A stretch of 19,209 nt of DNA from Candidatus Zhuqueibacterota bacterium (GCA_003854995.1 RQOI01000453.1:1-19209); one strand, 5' to 3'. Shown: positions 1 to 8,287, counted from the first letter of the stretch. The notes: generated from the sequence alone by a model not told the origin. Translations and numbers: made by a program.

Positions 1-342
1 CCTCGGTGGTTTGGATATTTTTGGTTGCGGCCAAAGGTCTCACCAAATTGATCTTTTGTGTCTTTACCAGAAACTGACCTCTTACCACAAAACCACAAAA
101 ACACCAAGGCACACGAAGAAAAACACAAACCTGGATTCTTGGCAGCTTTTTTTAAAGCAAATTTCATTTCAATTCTAACTTTTTATCATTGCAGCTGAAT
201 AAGCTTTTTCAAACGCACAGATACAAAGACTCCAAAACTAGAAGAGTTTTTCTTGGTGACGCTTTGCGTTTTTGTGATTTGGTGTTGATGTTTTATCTTC
301 CTTACCAGTAGCTGACCGTTTACGTCAAAATTTTTCGAAACC
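1..342. repeat. Repeat-rich intergenic spacer (CACAAA/CACGAA family)
   Basis: This gene-free stretch holds three related signals. First, 18-46 (TTTTTGGTTGCGGCC and on) matches 6965-6993 at 24 of 29 positions. Second, 91-108 (rich in CCACAAAAAC) is inverted relative to 262-279 (CTTTGCGTTTTTGTGATT), with 15 of 18 positions pairing. Third, 64-86 and 302-324 form a direct repeat starting TTACCAG, with 18 of 23 positions identical. The composition resembles the elements at 6871-6993, 16406-16431 and 18506-18647, so it looks like one decayed copy of an intergenic repeat family. I see no gene, RNA or clear promoter here. Confidence 0.6.
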
Positions 343-2013
343 TTAGAACGGTTTGCACAGCCGAAAGGTGATGATGATATCCTGACCGCCGACATCGAGA
401 CGTTTGGCAAAATCGACGCGAAAGTCACCGTCCGGGCTGGCCAGGGCGATGCCCGCATTTGTCCGCAGATCCGACCAGGTGAGATTTTCGAAGGAATCCT
501 GCGGTCGCCGGTCATTTGCCGTTTTTTGCATATCTTGATCGACAGGATAGCTGTTGGCAATGACGGGCATATTCTCGTCGGCAAACCAGGCCAGGCCGGA
601 ATCGACAAAGAGTATGATATCAACGCCAAGAAAGTTACCATCACTGGCGTGCAGATGGTATTCGACATTGCCGAGCACCATGCGATCGCCCGTCATCTCT
701 TTGTGTCGGATCCCTCGCAGGGTCGAGATGCCGCCCAAATCGTACCAATACATGGGCGGCAAAATTCCTCGCGACGATGCCGCCCGAATTCGAAAGGAGA
801 TGTGTTCGTCCCAGCTCAACGGAAAATAGTTCGCGATATTGACGATATATCGCTCAAACTGATAGAGGTTATCAAACTCTTCGCCGGCGTATTCGCCAAA
901 GGCGGTTATGTGCCAGCCGCTCGTCGGTCGCGTGCGGCTGTTGCGGGAATCGATTGCAAAGGTGCCGGAAACGCTTTTAACGGTCAACGGGGCGTCGAAT
1001 CCGTTGGCATGGACAAAGGCAGAAGGCAATGCCCATGGATTGTCGCGGAATTGCTTGCCTTTGCCGAACACCGACCAATTTGTCACTTTTTGCACGTTTT
1101 GAAAATCATCATAATTATAGGTCGCAGTAAACTTTGTGCTCCTGCTGAAATTCTGACTCGCCCACACGCTCCAGCCGCTCCGGTGATAATAGTCGCGAAA
1201 ATCCTCTTTCAGGACAAAGGCGGCCAGACCGTTCTCCTGATCGCAGATGATCCATCTGTCCTGCGTGTCGGTCCAGTCGTGGAACTCGGCGCCAAGGGAG
1301 AAGCGAAAGTCGCCCGCTGTCCAGCGCTCGAGACCTGCCTGGTATTGCCATTTTTTGCTGGCAAAAGAATAACCCGCCTTGCCGATGAAAGCAAAGTGAT
1401 GGTCATTATTTGCCCACCACCCGGGGCGGGGAAATTGCACTCCCAGAGTCAATCCATCGACGCGCGTATAGTCGGCCCAGACGACCTCATCATTGTCATC
1501 CGGCCAACGATGCTGCATCTCTTCTCTGCCGCGATTCTCGTCCGATCGCCTGCTGATGGAATCATCCTCCTCTTCAACAGGGACATTTGTGACGACGACA
1601 TCGCCGTATACCCTGGCCTCATCCTCTGTCCATACTTTTCCGTTGACGCTCACCACATCACCCCGCACATGCGCCGTAGGTCCGAGCTCCACGTCACCAA
1701 AGATGACCAGAACAGTGCCATCCACTTCGCCGGCGACGAAAAGCGTCCCGTCCAGAAGGACGATGTCGCTCTTGATCAGTTCGTCCTCTTCAATCTCCGC
1801 ATCACCACGGAAACGCAGAATGTACGACTCATCGCTGCCCAAATACTTGCGTTCCATCTTGACAGCAACGCTCCTCTCCCTTGCGGTCAGCCCATCGTAG
1901 AAATCCTCGTCGCACGCATACCCACTATTGGCCAGCAAAAGGGTGAAAAGGATGACCAAAGCGAGCGTCACCCACAGCCAGAACAGCATCTTTTTTGTAT
2001 TCACCATTTCCAT
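343..2013 (-). CDS. Outer-membrane Omp85/surface-antigen-type beta-barrel protein with bactofilin-like N-terminal segment
   Basis: A 556-residue exported protein. Residues 9-33 form a hydrophobic signal segment (MLFWLWVTLALVILF and on) ending near NSGYA. Residues 82-142 are short Gly/Val/Asp-rich beta repeats (DGTLFVAGEVDGTV, GDVELGPTAHVRGDVVSVNG) like polymer-forming/beta-helix proteins. An acidic linker follows (EEEDDS). From about 181 to the end the sequence is barrel-like, with surface-antigen (D15/Omp85) hallmarks: DSRNSRTRPTSGW at 355-367, LGGISTLRG at 426-434, GDRMVLGNVEY at 442-452 and a terminal Phe. There are no POTRA domains, so it is not BamA itself; a role in transport or surface display is possible but unproven. 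I chose the ATG at 2013 because GAGG sits 5 nt upstream; a GTG at 2040 and an ATG at 2007 are alternatives. It appears to be transcribed alone. Confidence 0.8.
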   Translation of the reverse strand: MEMVNTKKMLFWLWVTLALVILFTLLLANSGYACDEDFYDGLTARERSVAVKMERKYLGSDESYILRFRGDAEIEEDELIKSDIVLLDGTLFVAGEVDGTVLVIFGDVELGPTAHVRGDVVSVNGKVWTEDEARVYGDVVVTNVPVEEEDDSISRRSDENRGREEMQHRWPDDNDEVVWADYTRVDGLTLGVQFPRPGWWANNDHHFAFIGKAGYSFASKKWQYQAGLERWTAGDFRFSLGAEFHDWTDTQDRWIICDQENGLAAFVLKEDFRDYYHRSGWSVWASQNFSRSTKFTATYNYDDFQNVQKVTNWSVFGKGKQFRDNPWALPSAFVHANGFDAPLTVKSVSGTFAIDSRNSRTRPTSGWHITAFGEYAGEEFDNLYQFERYIVNIANYFPLSWDEHISFRIRAASSRGILPPMYWYDLGGISTLRGIRHKEMTGDRMVLGNVEYHLHASDGNFLGVDIILFVDSGLAWFADENMPVIANSYPVDQDMQKTANDRRPQDSFENLTWSDLRTNAGIALASPDGDFRVDFAKRLDVGGQDIIITFRLCKPF

Positions 2014-2214
2014 GATATCCTCAATTCTTAAAATTGCCACTCCCTACGCCTGCATCATTGGCAATGGCTGTGCCAAAACCAGGAAGGTGTGCAGTGCGGA
2101 GATCAAAACATCATAAGCTCAATATAAACAATTTAATGCATCGAGATGTTCTGCGGTTTGCATCCTGCCGTGTGGGAAAAAGACCCAGGGTAAAATTACT
2201 ACAGTGTGTACAAT

Positions 2215-3201
2215 TTACACTTGGTTTCTGAGGATCTGAATGAGCTCTTGCATATCTTGCGGAATAGGAGCTTCAAATGCCAGGACCTCACCGGTCGTGG
2301 GATGTCGGAAGGATAAAAGGCGGGCGTGCAGCATCTGCCGGGTGAATTTTTTGAGCAATCGTTGCATGAGCTTTGCATGCGCAGGGCGCAAAGCCGCGAG
2401 CTGCTTCCCTCGTCCGCCATAAGCGGCGTCGGAAAAGACAGGGTGACCAAGAGACATCATATGGACGCGAATTTGATGTGTGCGACCGGTCTCAAGATTG
2501 AGCTTGAGATAGCTGGTGCACGTCATCTCTTCCAGCACCTCATAATTCGTCACAGCGCATTTTCCGCGCTGGTCGACGTGCATTTTGGTGCGATCCTTTG
2601 GATTTCGCGCCAACGCCGCCTCGATGCGTCCTGATTTTTGCCGCAAGTGTCCCCAGACAACAGCTCGATACTCACGTTCAATTTTACGCCGGGACAGTTG
2701 TTCGGCGAGCGCGACATGGGTCACATCATCTTTCGCGACCACGAGCAGACCGGATGTATCCTTATCCAGGCGATGCACCAGCCCCGGCCTTTTGGGCCCG
2801 CCGACATCGGACAGTGAACGGCAGTGGGCCAGCAGTGCATTCACGAGCGTGCCGCTCATATTCCCAAAAGCCGGGTGTACAACCAGTCCCGCGGGCTTGT
2901 TGACGACGAGCAGATATTCATCTTCATAGATGATATTCAGCGGTATTTCTTCCGGCTCCAGGTCGGTACTTTCGTACGCCGGGAAAAAAATATCGATCAC
3001 CTCTCCAGGGCGTACGGAATGACCGGCTTTTGTGGGCACGCCGTTGACGAGCACCTGATCCTCATCGACCAGTCTTTTCAATCTGGCGCGCGTCACAGAT
3101 GGCAACTGATGGGTCAAGAAAAGATCAAGCCGCTCTTTCTTCTTGTCGCTCGGCACAACAAATTGCAGGGAGTGGTCATGTGTGGACTGGTGGTCATTCA
3201 T
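2215..3201 (-). CDS. rluD: 23S rRNA pseudouridine synthase, RluA/RluD family
   Basis: A 328-residue cytoplasmic enzyme expected to isomerise uridines in 23S rRNA (helix 69 if a true RluD). An N-terminal S4 RNA-binding domain spans about 24-70 (RLDLFLTHQLPSVTRARLKR...VLVNG). The catalytic domain contains NKPAGLVVHP (101-110) and the family signature HRLDKDTSG (143-151), with D146 as the catalytic Asp. GRTHQIRVHM follows in the second half. S4 plus PseudoU_synth_2 and the length fit RluD better than the shorter RluA; RluC cannot be fully excluded. The ATG at 3201 gives a normal N-terminus but has no strong Shine-Dalgarno. The next gene upstream (3290) is divergent, with an 88-nt gap. Confidence 0.92.
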   Translation of the reverse strand: MNDHQSTHDHSLQFVVPSDKKKERLDLFLTHQLPSVTRARLKRLVDEDQVLVNGVPTKAGHSVRPGEVIDIFFPAYESTDLEPEEIPLNIIYEDEYLLVVNKPAGLVVHPAFGNMSGTLVNALLAHCRSLSDVGGPKRPGLVHRLDKDTSGLLVVAKDDVTHVALAEQLSRRKIEREYRAVVWGHLRQKSGRIEAALARNPKDRTKMHVDQRGKCAVTNYEVLEEMTCTSYLKLNLETGRTHQIRVHMMSLGHPVFSDAAYGGRGKQLAALRPAHAKLMQRLLKKFTRQMLHARLLSFRHPTTGEVLAFEAPIPQDMQELIQILRNQV

Positions 3202-3232
3202 CGCAAAAGACGCTCAATTGATAAAGTTTGTC

Positions 3233-3261
3233 TTGACTTTGCATCTGCGAACTGATATTTT
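3233..3261 (+). promoter_or_regulatory. Candidate sigma70-type promoter for the glycosidase-like gene
   Basis: TTGACT (3233-3238), a 17-nt spacer and TATTTT (3256-3261) lie about 29 nt before the chosen GTG start. The -35 box matches 5 of 6 consensus positions; the -10 box is weaker. If the organism uses a Bacteroidota-type -10 (TAnnTTTG), this reading would be wrong. Confidence 0.45.
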
Positions 3262-3289
3262 AAGTCAGCACATCTATGGAGAGAGGAAT

Positions 3290-4555
3290 GTGAAGAGGTT
3301 TTGCCATTGCTGTCGCATCTTTTTGATCATCTCTGCATCAATTTTCATAAAATGCAAAACTGAAACGGCCGAACAGCAGATGCCCATCATGGTCTGGTAT
3401 GGGCCTGCAGTTCAAAATGTCAACGCTCTCGATTTCTGGACGATTCGTCAAGCCGGATTCAATCAATGCCTCGTCGATTTTCAGGAAAACGCCATCAACA
3501 GCAAAGCGCTCTCGTTTGCCGATTCAATCGGCCTGAGACTCTATGTGACGGACAGCGCGCTAAATCGATTCGCAGCTCGTCAGGACAGTTCACTCGTCAC
3601 GATTGACAGTCTGACGACTCTTTATCATTCTCACCCTTCATTTTTAGGCTATTTTTTAGCAGACAAGCCCGGATTAAAAGATTTCGCCTCGATTTCAACC
3701 TTGATCGACTATTTGCACAGCAAACATCCCTCCCATCCCTTTTTCGTTCAGGCCAACCCCGAGTATGCAACACCAGCCGCGCTCGACACCATTGTCTATA
3801 GAGATTATCTATCCCTCTTGATGCAAAAATTACGACCCGCGTTTCTGAGCATCGAACATTATGGCATCCTCAAGGATAAATTGCGACCGGAATTTTTCAC
3901 CAATCTGGCGCACGCGCGGCAGATGTCATTGGACAACGACAGTCCCTTCTGGGCGTTTGCACTGCTCGTTGCATTCGACAATCATCCTGAGGTGGCGCAC
4001 TCGCACGTCCGTCTTCAGCTGTTTGCCGGACTGGCTTACGGCGCCAAGGGAGTTCAGTATTACTCTTTTCGTCCTCCGAAAGACAATATCCACGAATACG
4101 GCGACGCGATATTGAGCCATGAAGGAGACAAAACACAGGCCTATAGTTTTGTACGGATGATTAATTCTGAACTTGAGCAGCTCAGCCCGGTGCTGATGAG
4201 GCTCAAATCTACCGGCATCTATTTCAGCCATCCGGTCCCGCCTGGTGGTCAACCATTCAAACCAGGCCTGCCGATCATCAAAATCAACTCGCCCTCCATC
4301 CTCACCGGCTTTTTCGAAGATGATGTAGGGCAAAAATATGTCATGTTCGTCAACACCGATTTCTTTTATGGCAAGCTCGCGCAGGTTCATTTTTCGGAGA
4401 ACGTCCAGGCACTCGTCGAGGTGCCGAAAAATTACCTGCCGCCGCTGGTCATTGAATGGGAAGACGAGCTTTACAAGGATGCCGATATTCTCTTCAAAGC
4501 CGGTGACGGTCGTCTCTTTCAAATCATTGAAAAGCCGCGTCCGTCCTGGGACTAG
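3290..4555 (+). CDS. Exported TIM-barrel glycoside-hydrolase-like protein, putative catalytic acid replaced by Lys
   Basis: 421 residues from a GTG start. GGAG lies 8 nt upstream, and longer starts would run into rluD. The N-terminus (MKRFCHCCRIFLIISASIFIKC) is a signal or anchor segment; IFIKC is only a poor lipobox. The body reads like (beta/alpha)8 glycosidase-like proteins of the GH42/beta-galactosidase-like type: MVWYGP at 34-39, GYFLADKPG at 120-128, LSIEHYGI at 186-193, and FAGLAYGAKGVQYYSF at 245-260, close to the common LAYGAKGI..Y strand. In related proteins the third of these usually reads DEP, with Glu as acid/base; here it is D125-K126-P127. A beta-rich tail (340-410) resembles a C-terminal sandwich domain. 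The substrate is unknown and the protein may be non-catalytic. It converges on the ThuA-like gene and shares the CTAG stop with it. Confidence 0.7.
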   Translation: MKRFCHCCRIFLIISASIFIKCKTETAEQQMPIMVWYGPAVQNVNALDFWTIRQAGFNQCLVDFQENAINSKALSFADSIGLRLYVTDSALNRFAARQDSSLVTIDSLTTLYHSHPSFLGYFLADKPGLKDFASISTLIDYLHSKHPSHPFFVQANPEYATPAALDTIVYRDYLSLLMQKLRPAFLSIEHYGILKDKLRPEFFTNLAHARQMSLDNDSPFWAFALLVAFDNHPEVAHSHVRLQLFAGLAYGAKGVQYYSFRPPKDNIHEYGDAILSHEGDKTQAYSFVRMINSELEQLSPVLMRLKSTGIYFSHPVPPGGQPFKPGLPIIKINSPSILTGFFEDDVGQKYVMFVNTDFFYGKLAQVHFSENVQALVEVPKNYLPPLVIEWEDELYKDADILFKAGDGRLFQIIEKPRPSWD

Positions 4556-5364
4556 AACCTTTTGCCATGATTGGCATAGACCGGCTGCAGCCATTGTTCA
4601 AACGGCGCATATTTGCTCTCTGCCGCCCAGAGAATACCGCGCTCCATGATCGTCAGCGCCTCCGGCACATCGAAATCGGGCGCCACATGACCCAGCGATG
4701 AATAGAAGACTCGTCCCTTGCCATAATATTTTTTCCAGGCCACGGGCATCACGCTGCCGTCGATCCAGGCGGCGTGTTCGCCATTGAATGTCGTCGTGGC
4801 CAGCACTTTGACATTGGGATCAACGTGCATATAATACTGCTCGCTCTTCATATGAAAATCTGCGAGCCCGGCGGTGACCGGATCGTCGTGATCGACAACA
4901 TTCACATCATAATCGATGACGCCTCCCGGATGCGCCACCCATTGGCCGCCGGTCATGAACTGATATTCCGTGTTGTCGCGAAAAGAGTCGCACAACCCAC
5001 CATGCCAACCGGCCAGGCCAATGCCGTGCTCTTTCACGGCAGTGAGCAAGGCCCTCTCTTGCTCTCCGCTTATTTTCCCCATCGTCCAAATCTGTACAAT
5101 AAAGTCGAGCGAGTTCATGAGCGTCGCATCGGTATAAATCGCCAGGCTGTCTGCAACCGTCACCTCAGCGCCCATTTGCCGCATCCACGGCACAAAAATG
5201 TCCCGCGTTTTATCCGGATCATGTCCACTCCAGCCGCCCCAGACAAAAAGTGACTTTTTCCCTTGCAGCGGCAATTGATCCTCAGTTGCGACGGCAAAAT
5301 GACTGCCGGCTGCCATGAGGGCGCTGGCAAAGGCGGTCTTGTGGATAAACTCTCTGCGCTTCAT
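4552..5364 (-). CDS. Tat-exported ThuA-like domain protein
   Basis: 270 residues. The N-terminus MKRREFIHKTAFASALMAAG carries a twin-arginine motif followed by a hydrophobic stretch, so Tat export is likely. The rest is a ThuA-like fold related to class I glutamine amidotransferases: VWGGWSGHDP (41-50), AGWHGG (118-123), GGQWVAHPGG (139-148), KSEQYY (173-178) and VFYSSLGH (219-226). The class I amidotransferase Cys is not evident, as usual for ThuA. Family members occur in sugar or glycoside catabolism, and the convergent neighbour is glycosidase-like, but no reaction can be assigned. The start at 5364 is preferred because GAGGAG lies 7 nt upstream; the ATG at 5379 has no ribosome site. Confidence 0.85.
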   Translation of the reverse strand: MKRREFIHKTAFASALMAAGSHFAVATEDQLPLQGKKSLFVWGGWSGHDPDKTRDIFVPWMRQMGAEVTVADSLAIYTDATLMNSLDFIVQIWTMGKISGEQERALLTAVKEHGIGLAGWHGGLCDSFRDNTEYQFMTGGQWVAHPGGVIDYDVNVVDHDDPVTAGLADFHMKSEQYYMHVDPNVKVLATTTFNGEHAAWIDGSVMPVAWKKYYGKGRVFYSSLGHVAPDFDVPEALTIMERGILWAAESKYAPFEQWLQPVYANHGKRF

Positions 5365-5405
5365 CCTTACTCTCCTCATTGATCAGATCATCGTTAATTG
5401 CATAA

Positions 5406-5434
5406 AGTATATCACAACCTGGATAAAAATGCAA
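5406..5434 (-). promoter_or_regulatory. Candidate promoter for the ThuA-like gene
   Basis: Read on the minus strand: TTGCAT (5434-5429), a 17-nt spacer and TATACT (5411-5406). Spacing is ideal and the -10 matches 5 of 6 consensus positions. The start codon at 5364 lies about 40 nt downstream, leaving room for a short leader with GAGGAG. Confidence 0.55.
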
Positions 5435-5569
5435 GTAAAAGATCGTATCGAGCCATAAAATCTCCTCTGCACGCAATCCTGTCGCCAAACCAAAGAACGC
5501 CCGAATCAGCGCACACCGACGCAGATGCTGTTTTTATTCTTCAAATCGGCAGAGCGACCGTAATTAAGC

Positions 5570-5598
5570 TTGAACCGCGAGATAAAGTTGCTTAATTT
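5570..5598 (+). promoter_or_regulatory. Candidate promoter for the sugar nucleotidyltransferase gene
   Basis: TTGAAC (5570-5575), a 17-nt spacer and TAATTT (5593-5598) lie 25 nt before the chosen ATG at 5624. It is paired divergently with the ThuA-like promoter in the same 259-nt gap. Confidence 0.5.
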
Positions 5599-5623
5599 GT
5601 ACTCGATCAAAATGGAGACATCT

Positions 5624-6844
5624 ATGCAAGCAGTGTTAATGGTCGCGGGCCAGAGTACGCGCACCGCTCCGCTGACGCTCACGCGTCCCAAACCCTTATT
5701 GCCCGTCATAAATCGCCCTCTCATTCAGCACAGCCTGGATCAACTGGTCGACCTGTTTGAAACGGTCATTCTCATCACCGGCTATCGCAAAGAGATGATC
5801 GAAGCAACACTCGGCGGCCAATACCGCGGGATGCGCATCATCTATCAGGAACAAAAGCAACAGCTCGGCACCGGCCATGCTGCTCTGCAAGCCAAACCGC
5901 ACATCAGAGACAAATTTGTCGTCATGAATGGCGACGATCTGTTCGCGCGCGCCGATCTGCAGCGGCTGATTCGTTACGACTATGCAGCCCTGGTAAAGCG
6001 GGTGGGGAATCCGGAGCTGTATGGCGTTTTCAAGATCGATGATGCAAACCGAATTGTGAGCCTGGTCGAAAAGCCGCAAAAATTCATTGGCGATCTGGCA
6101 AATATCGGCTGCTACGTGCTGCAGCCGGATTTTTTCGACGAACTGGAGCGAACGCCCGTCAGCGAACGGGGCGAGATCGAAATCACGTCTGCAGTCAACA
6201 GCATGGCGCAGCGCCGTGACTTTTATGCTCTTTCCATCGAAGGCTTTTGGCTGCCCACGGGTTACGCGTGGGATCTATTGAGTCATCAGGAATTCCTGAT
6301 GCGCGACCTGCAGCCGGAGCAGGCAGGACAGATTGAAAACGGCGCAATACTCAAAAATGTCGTATCGATCGGTCGAGGCACGGTTATAAAGTCCGGCGCC
6401 TACATCGAAGGCCCGGTCGCCATTGGTGAAAACTGCGTGATCGGCCCCAACTGTTACCTGCGCGCATGCACGTCCATAGGCGATAACAGCATCATTGGCC
6501 ATAGCGTTGAGATAAAAAACTCGATCATTTTGCCGAATGCACACATTCAGCACCTCTCTTACATTGGCGATTCGATCATTGGGGAAAATTGCAGCATCGG
6601 CGCGGGCACGATGACGGCCAATCGTCGTTTTGACAATGACAGAATAAAATCAATGATCAAGGGCGCTCTCGTCGACACCAAACGGGAAAAGATGGGCGCG
6701 ATCATCGCTGATGGCGCGCAGACCGGCATCCACACGGTGATTTATCCGGGACGCAAGATCTGGCCCGGCGTACACGTGCGGCCAGGACAGGTTGTAGACC
6801 GGGATATTCTTCTTGAGGAAGGTGAAGATGAACGGCGCGCTTGA
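5624..6844 (+). CDS. Sugar-1-phosphate nucleotidylyltransferase with left-handed beta-helix acyltransferase domain (GlmU-like architecture)
   Basis: 406 residues, expected to be cytoplasmic. The N-terminal nucleotidyltransferase domain (about 1-230) begins MQAVLMVAGQSTRTAPLTLT, the variant of the usual AAGxGTR nucleotide loop, followed by RPKPLLPVINRP. Other marks are LGTGHAAL (81-88), VMNGDDLF (100-107), VEKPQ (148-152) and an acidic GEIEITSAV (183-191). Hexapeptide repeats run from about 241 to 395, including the GlmU-like stretch HLSYIGDSIIGENCSIGAGT (310-329). It should make an NDP-sugar from a sugar-1-phosphate, possibly also acylating an amino-sugar phosphate. It resembles bifunctional archaeal/thermophile-type enzymes more than E. 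coli GlmU. The start at 5624 has GGAGA 5 nt upstream; an in-frame ATG at 5612 overlaps that site. Confidence 0.85.
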   Translation: MQAVLMVAGQSTRTAPLTLTRPKPLLPVINRPLIQHSLDQLVDLFETVILITGYRKEMIEATLGGQYRGMRIIYQEQKQQLGTGHAALQAKPHIRDKFVVMNGDDLFARADLQRLIRYDYAALVKRVGNPELYGVFKIDDANRIVSLVEKPQKFIGDLANIGCYVLQPDFFDELERTPVSERGEIEITSAVNSMAQRRDFYALSIEGFWLPTGYAWDLLSHQEFLMRDLQPEQAGQIENGAILKNVVSIGRGTVIKSGAYIEGPVAIGENCVIGPNCYLRACTSIGDNSIIGHSVEIKNSIILPNAHIQHLSYIGDSIIGENCSIGAGTMTANRRFDNDRIKSMIKGALVDTKREKMGAIIADGAQTGIHTVIYPGRKIWPGVHVRPGQVVDRDILLEEGEDERRA

Positions 6845-6870
6845 GAGATGGGCAGCAGATGAGAAGACTA

Positions 6871-6993
6871 AACACGAATTTCCACAAATTTTTCACGAAT
6901 TTCCACGAACTTTATTTTCCAATTCGTGTTCATTCGTCTATCATTCGTGAAAATTCGTGTTCCCTTTTTGGCTGCGGCTAGAGGTCGCATCAA
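6871..6993. repeat. Inverted-repeat intergenic element with CACGAAT words and a TTTTTGGCTGCGGC tail
   Basis: Perfect 11-bp terminal arms AACACGAATTT (6871-6881) and AAATTCGTGTT (6951-6961) enclose further partly inverted CACGAA/TTCGTG words. The right arm is followed at 6965-6993 by TTTTTGGCTGCGGC and on, which repeats 18-46 at 24 of 29 positions. The element sits between two convergent genes, so the stem may also act as a bidirectional terminator; no GC-rich stem with a T-run is seen. Confidence 0.7.
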
Positions 6994-7042
6994 GCTTACA
7001 TGTGGCGTCTTGAGCAGTATCTGCCAGCAGTTTCAAGCACAA

Positions 7043-8287
7043 TTACACCCACCCCCGCAACTCGCACGCCTCGGCTATCCGCGCAACGCCAACGATCGTT
7101 GCAGCGAGTCGCGGGTGTACTTTTTTCTCCCGGATGGCCTCCTGCACCGTGCGATACGCTTTGGTGAGCTTTTTATCCAGGCGTTCGTGCACGACGTGTT
7201 CCTCCCAAAAGTCGAGGGTGCCATCTTGCACCATTTCAAAATAGGAGACGGTGACGCCACCAGCGCTGGCAAGTATGTCGGGAATGACATGTATGCCCTT
7301 TTTATCCAGTAAAAGATCGGCGTCCGGCGTCGTCGGTCCATTCGCCAGCTCGCATATGATCCTGGCCTTGATATTTTTTGCATTCAATTGAGAGATCGAG
7401 TTTTCCAGTGCCGCCGGATAGAGAATATCGACATCCAGCTCGAGGATGCTGTCGCGGGGTACAGCCCTGGCGCCGGGAAAATTGACAACCGAGCCGGTGG
7501 TCAACTTGTATGTCACCAGGTCCTTCACATCAATGCCCGCCGGATTATAGAGCCCGCCCTTTGAATCACACGCGCCCACGAGCTTGCCGCAGCCCAGCAA
7601 TTCCTGGTGCAAAAGCGCGGCCCGTTGTCCCGCATTGCCGAATCCTTGAATGGCGAACGTCTCCGGATCGACCTGCAGGGCGTTACACGCCTCGCGAACG
7701 GCGATGACGCCGCCGCGCGCCGTTGCGTCGCGCCGCCCTTCGGTGCCGCCGATTTGCATCGGCTTGTCGGTGAGCACGCCGGGATGATGTCGTTGCGCGA
7801 TTGTCTCATACTCGTCCATCATCCAGGCCATTATTTGCGGATTGGTGTAGACGTCAGGGGCGGGAATGTCTTTACCGATGCCGATGTAAGGGGCGCAAGC
7901 GCGAATATACGCGCGGGAGAGCCGTTCCAGCTCGCGTTCCGAAAGAGAGCGGGGATCGCAGATTACGCCGCCCTTGCCGCCGCCGAGAGGCAGATCGACA
8001 ACAGCGGTCTTCAATGCCATCCAGCACGCCAAAGCTCGAATCGTGTCGACCGTCTCGTCCTGATGAAAACGAATGCCGCCCTTGGCCGGCCCGCGCGCAG
8101 TATTGAACTGAATGCGGTAGGCCTGGAACACCCTTGCGCTGCCGTCATCCATTCTGACCGGCAGGGTGAAGGAAAATTCGCGTTGCGGCCAGGAGAGGAG
8201 GTCGATTGTTGACAGACCCAGATCGAGGATGGCGGCCGCCTTTCGCACCTGCTGTTGCGCCACCTGAAACGAATTGTACGATTTCAT
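7043..8287 (-). CDS. gdh: Glutamate dehydrogenase, Glu/Leu/Phe/Val dehydrogenase family, probably NAD-linked
   Basis: 414 residues, close to the usual length of compact hexameric GDHs. It interconverts glutamate and 2-oxoglutarate plus ammonium. The substrate site shows GPAKGGIRFH (66-75) and LGGGKGG (101-107, K105 catalytic), then PAPDVYTNPQIMAWMMDEYE (142-161, D145). The Rossmann loop is GFGNAG (215-220), with acidic D241 after the second strand, which usually favours NAD over NADP; coenzyme choice is inferred. It is the last gene of the 12852-7043 unit. Its ATG overlaps the stop of the zinc-ribbon gene as ATGA, implying coupled translation, and AAGGCGATGAG precedes the start. Confidence 0.93.
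   Translation of the reverse strand: MKSYNSFQVAQQQVRKAAAILDLGLSTIDLLSWPQREFSFTLPVRMDDGSARVFQAYRIQFNTARGPAKGGIRFHQDETVDTIRALACWMALKTAVVDLPLGGGKGGVICDPRSLSERELERLSRAYIRACAPYIGIGKDIPAPDVYTNPQIMAWMMDEYETIAQRHHPGVLTDKPMQIGGTEGRRDATARGGVIAVREACNALQVDPETFAIQGFGNAGQRAALLHQELLGCGKLVGACDSKGGLYNPAGIDVKDLVTYKLTTGSVVNFPGARAVPRDSILELDVDILYPAALENSISQLNAKNIKARIICELANGPTTPDADLLLDKKGIHVIPDILASAGGVTVSYFEMVQDGTLDFWEEHVVHERLDKKLTKAYRTVQEAIREKKVHPRLAATIVGVARIAEACELRGWV

Noticed and set aside
526..2031. A 501-codon open frame on the + strand covering nearly all of the outer-membrane barrel gene
   Set aside because: It is antisense to a gene with a signal peptide, barrel motifs and terminal Phe. Its own translation shows no recognisable domain, so it is a codon-bias shadow.
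2206..2220. Hairpin GTGTA-CAATT-TACAC at the rluD stop as a terminator
   Set aside because: A 5-bp AT-rich stem without a T-run overlaps the stop codon and is too weak to call.
3143..3289. Upstream extension of the glycosidase-like gene
   Set aside because: It would overlap the start of rluD on the other strand, and the GTG at 3290 has a good ribosome site followed directly by a signal segment.
3926..4594. A 222-codon minus-strand frame under the glycosidase-like gene
   Set aside because: It is antisense to the convergent gene pair, has no domain or ribosome-site support, and conflicts with both better genes.
6871..6961. Possible CRISPR array from repeated CACGAAT words
   Set aside because: Repeats are short, irregular and inverted rather than direct, with no uniform spacers and no cas genes nearby.
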